DNA of 64,000 nt from Carnobacterium alterfunditum DSM 5972 (lineage in GTDB: Bacteria; Bacillota; Bacilli; Lactobacillales; Carnobacteriaceae): the NCBI RefSeq assembly GCF_000744115.1, contig NZ_JQLG01000004.1, forward strand, positions 620,001-684,000, given 5' to 3'. Shown here piece by piece: positions 60,509-64,000 of the stretch; positions within the stretch are counted from its first letter, which is position 1, and each line of letters opens with the position of its first letter. Under the pieces are notes generated by a model, which worked only from the letters and a program-made list of their open reading frames with translations, was not told the DNA's origin and made no database searches. The translations under genes and the position numbers were made by a program.

Positions 60509-62152
60509 ATGAAAGTGCAATTTTATAAACTTGGATTACTATCTTTTACCTCACTTGCAGTATTAAGTGCATGCGGAGATGCAGAACAAGAAAATACTGA
60601 AAACACTGGTGAAGAGCAGCAAGTTTTACATTTAGCCGCTGAATCAGAAATGGATACGATGGATACAACGATATCCACCACTAATTTCACACCGATGAAT
60701 AATGTTTTTGAAGGCTTGGTTACCTATGATCTAGATGGCAACTTAGTTCCTGGGAATGCAGCTTCCATGCCTGAAGTATCAGAAGATGGACTGACTTATA
60801 CGTTTACTCTTCAAGAAGACGCTAATTGGTCAAATGGGACTACTGTTACTGCAAATGATTTTGTTTTCGCTTGGAAAAGAATGGTAGATCCTGAAAATGG
60901 ATCCGGATATGCCTATCTGTTTTCGGGTATCATAAAGAATGCTGAAGCTATTTTAAATGGTGAAGCAGAAGTTGATACATTAGGTGTTGTTGCCCTTGAT
61001 GACAAAACGTTAAAAGTAACATTAGAAAAACCAGTTCCTTATTTTCTTGATGTCTTAACGATTCCCAGTTATTTCCCCCAAAACGAAGCTTTTGTGACCG
61101 AACAGGGTGAAAATTACGGATTAAATGCAGAAAATGCTATTTACAATGGTCCATTTACATTAGCTGACTGGGATTCTGCTTCAGGTGATTCTTGGAACTA
61201 TCAAAAAAATGACGAATACTGGGGCAAAGATACTGTTAATTTAGATGAAATCACTACACAAGTTGTCAAAGAAGTCGGTACCGGACTTAACCTGTATGAA
61301 TCTGGTACCCTGGATTCCATTTCTTTATCCGGTGATTTTGTTGCTCAATACACAGAAAATGCTGATTTTAAAACAAATGACAAAGCCTGGATTTATTATA
61401 TTGAAGTCAACCATGAAGTACCCGAATTAGCGAATGAAAATATTCGCAAAGCTTTATCTTACGCTATCGATCGTCAAGGATTCACAGATAATGTTCTGTT
61501 AGATGGATCTCAACCTATTTTTGGGCATGTTCCAAACGGATTAGCTAAAAATCCAGAAACAGGCGTCGATTTCCGCGAAGACGCTGGAGATGTTGTGCAA
61601 TCTGATGTAGAAACGGCTCAAGCAGCTTGGCAAGCAGGTCTGGAAGAATTAGACATGGATACTTTCTCGTTGGAGTTGACGACATCTGATTCTGAAGATA
61701 GTAAAAAATTAGCTGAATTCATTCAAAGTGAGTTACAAAATAATTTACCTGGTTTAACGATCGATATTCGTCAAATGCCCGATAACTCAAGACTGGACAA
61801 TATTAAATCAGGAAACTACCAAATTGCTACTTCTTACTGGTTAGCTGATTTTGCAGATCCGATTAATTTTGTCGAACGTTTTGACACAGATATTAACCGC
61901 GGCAATTACTCCTTCGAAGATATCGATGCACTCGTGGATCAAAGCAACCAACAATATGATGATGCCTCAGCAAGATGGAATACATTGATCGAGATTGAAA
62001 AAACAGCTTTAGGCGAACATTATGTCGATGTTCCAATTTATCAAACAGCTGAAGCTTACCTTGAAAAGCCTTATGTAAAAGATATTTATCGTCCTGTATT
62101 TGGCAGCAGAAGTTTTAAATATGCTTCCATCGATGATACTCAAAAAGAGTAA
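60509..62152 (+). CDS. oppA: Oligopeptide ABC transporter substrate-binding lipoprotein
   Basis: A 547-residue OppA-type protein. The signal peptide ends in the lipobox LSAC (Cys near residue 23), followed by an acidic linker. The SBP_bac_5 domain has MNNVFEGLVTYDLDGNLVPG, VTANDFVFAWKRMVDPENGS and ENIRKALSYAIDRQGF. No permease or ATPase genes follow, so it would use a transporter encoded elsewhere. ATG 60509 has AAAGGAG nine bases upstream; TATAAT at about 60438 is a likely -10. Confidence 0.92.
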   Translation: MKVQFYKLGLLSFTSLAVLSACGDAEQENTENTGEEQQVLHLAAESEMDTMDTTISTTNFTPMNNVFEGLVTYDLDGNLVPGNAASMPEVSEDGLTYTFTLQEDANWSNGTTVTANDFVFAWKRMVDPENGSGYAYLFSGIIKNAEAILNGEAEVDTLGVVALDDKTLKVTLEKPVPYFLDVLTIPSYFPQNEAFVTEQGENYGLNAENAIYNGPFTLADWDSASGDSWNYQKNDEYWGKDTVNLDEITTQVVKEVGTGLNLYESGTLDSISLSGDFVAQYTENADFKTNDKAWIYYIEVNHEVPELANENIRKALSYAIDRQGFTDNVLLDGSQPIFGHVPNGLAKNPETGVDFREDAGDVVQSDVETAQAAWQAGLEELDMDTFSLELTTSDSEDSKKLAEFIQSELQNNLPGLTIDIRQMPDNSRLDNIKSGNYQIATSYWLADFADPINFVERFDTDINRGNYSFEDIDALVDQSNQQYDDASARWNTLIEIEKTALGEHYVDVPIYQTAEAYLEKPYVKDIYRPVFGSRSFKYASIDDTQKE

Positions 62153-62167
62153 AGCAATTTGTAAATA

Positions 62168-62216
62168 ACCTAAAAAAAGTTAACTTTCACTTAAGTGAAA
62201 GTTAACTTTTTTAGGT
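62168..62216. terminator. Terminator after oppA
   Basis: Near-perfect palindrome ACCTAAAAAAAGTTAACTTT and CACTT with its complement, and a minimal loop, 16 bases after the stop. Confidence 0.93.
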
Positions 62217-62248
62217 TAAAATCATTATTCAAAAATAATTTATATTTT

Positions 62249-63311
62249 TCTGATTTGTCAAATTAAGCTATACAAAATATCTTCATCCATGTAACTCATA
62301 AAAACTTCCAGCGGTGTTTGGTAATTTAATGACTTTCTTGGAATTATATTCCGTTTGTGTGCAACAGACGATACGAAAGCCTGATCAACTTCGTTGAAAT
62401 CCATTTCTTTTGGCAATCCATCTTTTCGAAGAAGCCCATTAGAATTCTCGTTTAAAGCTCGTTGTGAAGGCGTTCCAGGGTCAGCGAAGTAGATAGCGAC
62501 ATCATGCTGGTTGCACAAAGATTTCCAGTTGGAGAACTCCTTACCGCAATCAAAAGTAATTGATTTGAATAATTTTTTTGGTATGGATTGGAACCATTGA
62601 TTCATAGCACTCTCAATGTCGCAGGCTTTACGCCCTTTGGGCTTTAAGGTAATGATAGCTTTCGATAAAATCTCTACTAGAGTAATGACCGCACTTTTGT
62701 GGCGGACACCTACAATGGTATCTCCTTCGATATGACCAAATTCTTCTTTAAATGTTGGATAATCTATTATTCTTTCAGAGATATTTCGTTTATAAGCTTG
62801 TCTACCTCTACGTTCTTGATGTCCGTTAGGCTTTCTTTTCCCTTTCATTGGAAGGGTAGCTTCATCGAATGTTTTTTCTTTAAATTGTCTATAAAGTGTT
62901 CGTACGGAACAGTCTATTGTCATTTCTTTACGGCCAATAATGACATCAGGCGTCCAGCCTTCAGCTACTTTTTCCTTGATATAAAGATGTTGTTCTTCTG
63001 GTAAAACAACTTTTTCGCGTCCACACTGCTTCTTGTTTTTCTTATACCGTAGGTAATACTCGAAAGCTGTATGTCCTGCTCTGAAGAACCTGATAACATT
63101 ATTAATCGGTGTTCGAGTACGATTCAAGTAAGCAGCTATTTTAGCAACTGGAATACCTTGATGGTAATAAGCTTCTATCATCACTAGTTCATCCATGGTA
63201 ATATGGGTATAGGTCATTTGTGATCACTCCTTGTTTTCTATGGTTGGAAATACAATTAGAGTGTATCACGAATGGCTTTTTTATTTGTATAGCTTAATCT
63301 TACAATCCACG
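62249..63311 (-). mobile_element. IS30-family element, copy 4
   Basis: 1063 bp with target duplication TTT at 62246-62248 and 63312-63314. It lies between the oppA terminator and degV. Confidence 0.95.
62258..63217 (-). CDS. IS30-family transposase (copy 4)
   Basis: Identical 319-residue transposase, intact. Its outward end is about 60 bases from degV and could supply or disturb the degV promoter. Confidence 0.95.
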   Translation of the reverse strand: MTYTHITMDELVMIEAYYHQGIPVAKIAAYLNRTRTPINNVIRFFRAGHTAFEYYLRYKKNKKQCGREKVVLPEEQHLYIKEKVAEGWTPDVIIGRKEMTIDCSVRTLYRQFKEKTFDEATLPMKGKRKPNGHQERRGRQAYKRNISERIIDYPTFKEEFGHIEGDTIVGVRHKSAVITLVEILSKAIITLKPKGRKACDIESAMNQWFQSIPKKLFKSITFDCGKEFSNWKSLCNQHDVAIYFADPGTPSQRALNENSNGLLRKDGLPKEMDFNEVDQAFVSSVAHKRNIIPRKSLNYQTPLEVFMSYMDEDILYSLI

Positions 63312-63369
63312 TTTTATTAAAGCTTTTCCTATATACTCAATTTACAACTTATTTTAAGAAGAGCATTCA

Positions 63370-64000
63370 ATGAAATTAAAAATTGTAACCGATTCAACTG
63401 TCGAATTAACCGATGAAGAAGTAGCTCGTTATGGTATTCAGATTATCCCGTTATCTTCTATGATCGACAACGTGGTCTATCATGATGATATTGAGATAAC
63501 AAATGAAGAATTTCTACAGAAAATGAAACAATCACCTGAGCTGCCGAAATCCTCTCAACCACCTGTTGGGAAATTTTTAGCTACCTATAATGCTTTAACG
63601 GCTGATGGAAGTGAAGTTTTGTCTATTCATGTAACCGAAACATTGAGCGGGACTGTCCATTCAGCACATCAAGCAGCAGCATTAGCTGATGGTAAAGTAA
63701 CGGTCGTCGATTCTCAATTTTGTGCTCGCGGTATGGCTTTTCAAGTCCTTGCAGCAGCCGAATTTGCAAACCTTGCTTCATCAACAGAAGAGATGCTCGA
63801 TCATTTAGAAAACGTAAAATCTAGAACGATACTTTATATCAGCATCGTAAATCTTGAAAATATGATAAAAGGCGGCAGAATAGGTAAAACGATGGGCAAA
63901 CTGACTTCCCTAATGGATATCAAAGCAACTTTACAAATGACAGATGGAAAACTCCATTCCGATTCAAAAGGACGTGGAACGAAATCAATTGTAAAACGCT
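63370..64000 (+). CDS. DegV family fatty-acid-binding protein (partial)
   Basis: The frame is open from ATG 63370 to the window end (210 codons seen, C-terminus missing). The start KLKIVTDSTVELTDEEVARY is the DegV signature. PKSSQPPVGKFLATYNAL carries the Thr/Ser lipid-contact region, followed by VLSIHVTETLSGTVHSA and VKSRTILYISIVNLENMIKGGRIG. DegV (FakB) proteins hand fatty acids to the FakA kinase. The ribosome site AAGAAGAG is modest. Confidence 0.9.
   Translation, partial: MKLKIVTDSTVELTDEEVARYGIQIIPLSSMIDNVVYHDDIEITNEEFLQKMKQSPELPKSSQPPVGKFLATYNALTADGSEVLSIHVTETLSGTVHSAHQAAALADGKVTVVDSQFCARGMAFQVLAAAEFANLASSTEEMLDHLENVKSRTILYISIVNLENMIKGGRIGKTMGKLTSLMDIKATLQMTDGKLHSDSKGRGTKSIVKR

Overview
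The window reads as chromosome from a motile, low-GC Gram-positive bacterium of the Lactobacillales, most like Carnobacterium. This assignment is inference from recalled gene families: a Bacillus-type flagellar and chemotaxis set (FliY, CheC, CheD, FlaG, FlbD) lies next to lactic-acid-bacterium style genes (Spx, PepF, HelD, OppA, DegV) and many IS elements. No rRNA, tRNA, CRISPR array or prophage was seen.

Positions 1-29840 are one almost continuous minus-strand motility region. Read in the direction of transcription it runs mcp, cheW2, cheD, cheB, cheR, cheA, cheC, cheY, cheW, fliM, fliY; then flgM, flgN, flgK, flgL, hag, flaG, fliD, a fliT-like gene, fliS; then flgB, flgC, fliE, fliF, fliG, fliH, fliI, fliJ, fliK, flgD, a TIGR02530 gene, flgE, flbD and motA, which runs off the left edge. 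Overlapping or touching starts and stops imply tight translational coupling. Four sigma-28-like promoters (TTAA, exactly 15 bp, then a GCCGATAT-like box) precede hag (two, 100 bp apart), flgM and mcp. Early basal-body genes lack this signature, which fits a hierarchy in which FlgM restrains the flagellar sigma factor until the hook is complete.

From 29966 rightward the region is accessory. It holds four 1063-bp IS30-family copies with the same transposase, each with its own 3-bp target duplication. There are also two IS3-family elements and an ISL3-family element that carries a fifth, different IS30-family element inside it. Between them lie ordinary metabolic and stress genes: aldo/keto reductase, NERD nuclease-like protein, NCS2 permease, old-yellow-enzyme reductase, Nudix hydrolase, small heat-shock protein, CadD-like protein, PepF, HelD, PPOX-like protein, NmrA-like protein, Spx, an esterase/acyltransferase/zinc-ribbon operon, RibT-like acetyltransferase, YflT-type stress protein, OppA and DegV.

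Two families of non-coding structure stand out. (1) At three intergenic loci (about 33684, 34958 and 44192) there are arrays of four units with an exact 52-bp period. Their half-sites are complementary while their sequences vary, so the hairpins look preserved by compensatory change. (2) A ~180-bp foldback repeat occurs six times, including two tandem doublets inside the flagellar cluster. One copy has its internal hairpins replaced by unrelated hairpins. In addition, two IS elements lie within the hairpins of intrinsic terminators (downstream of spx and of the aldo/keto reductase gene).
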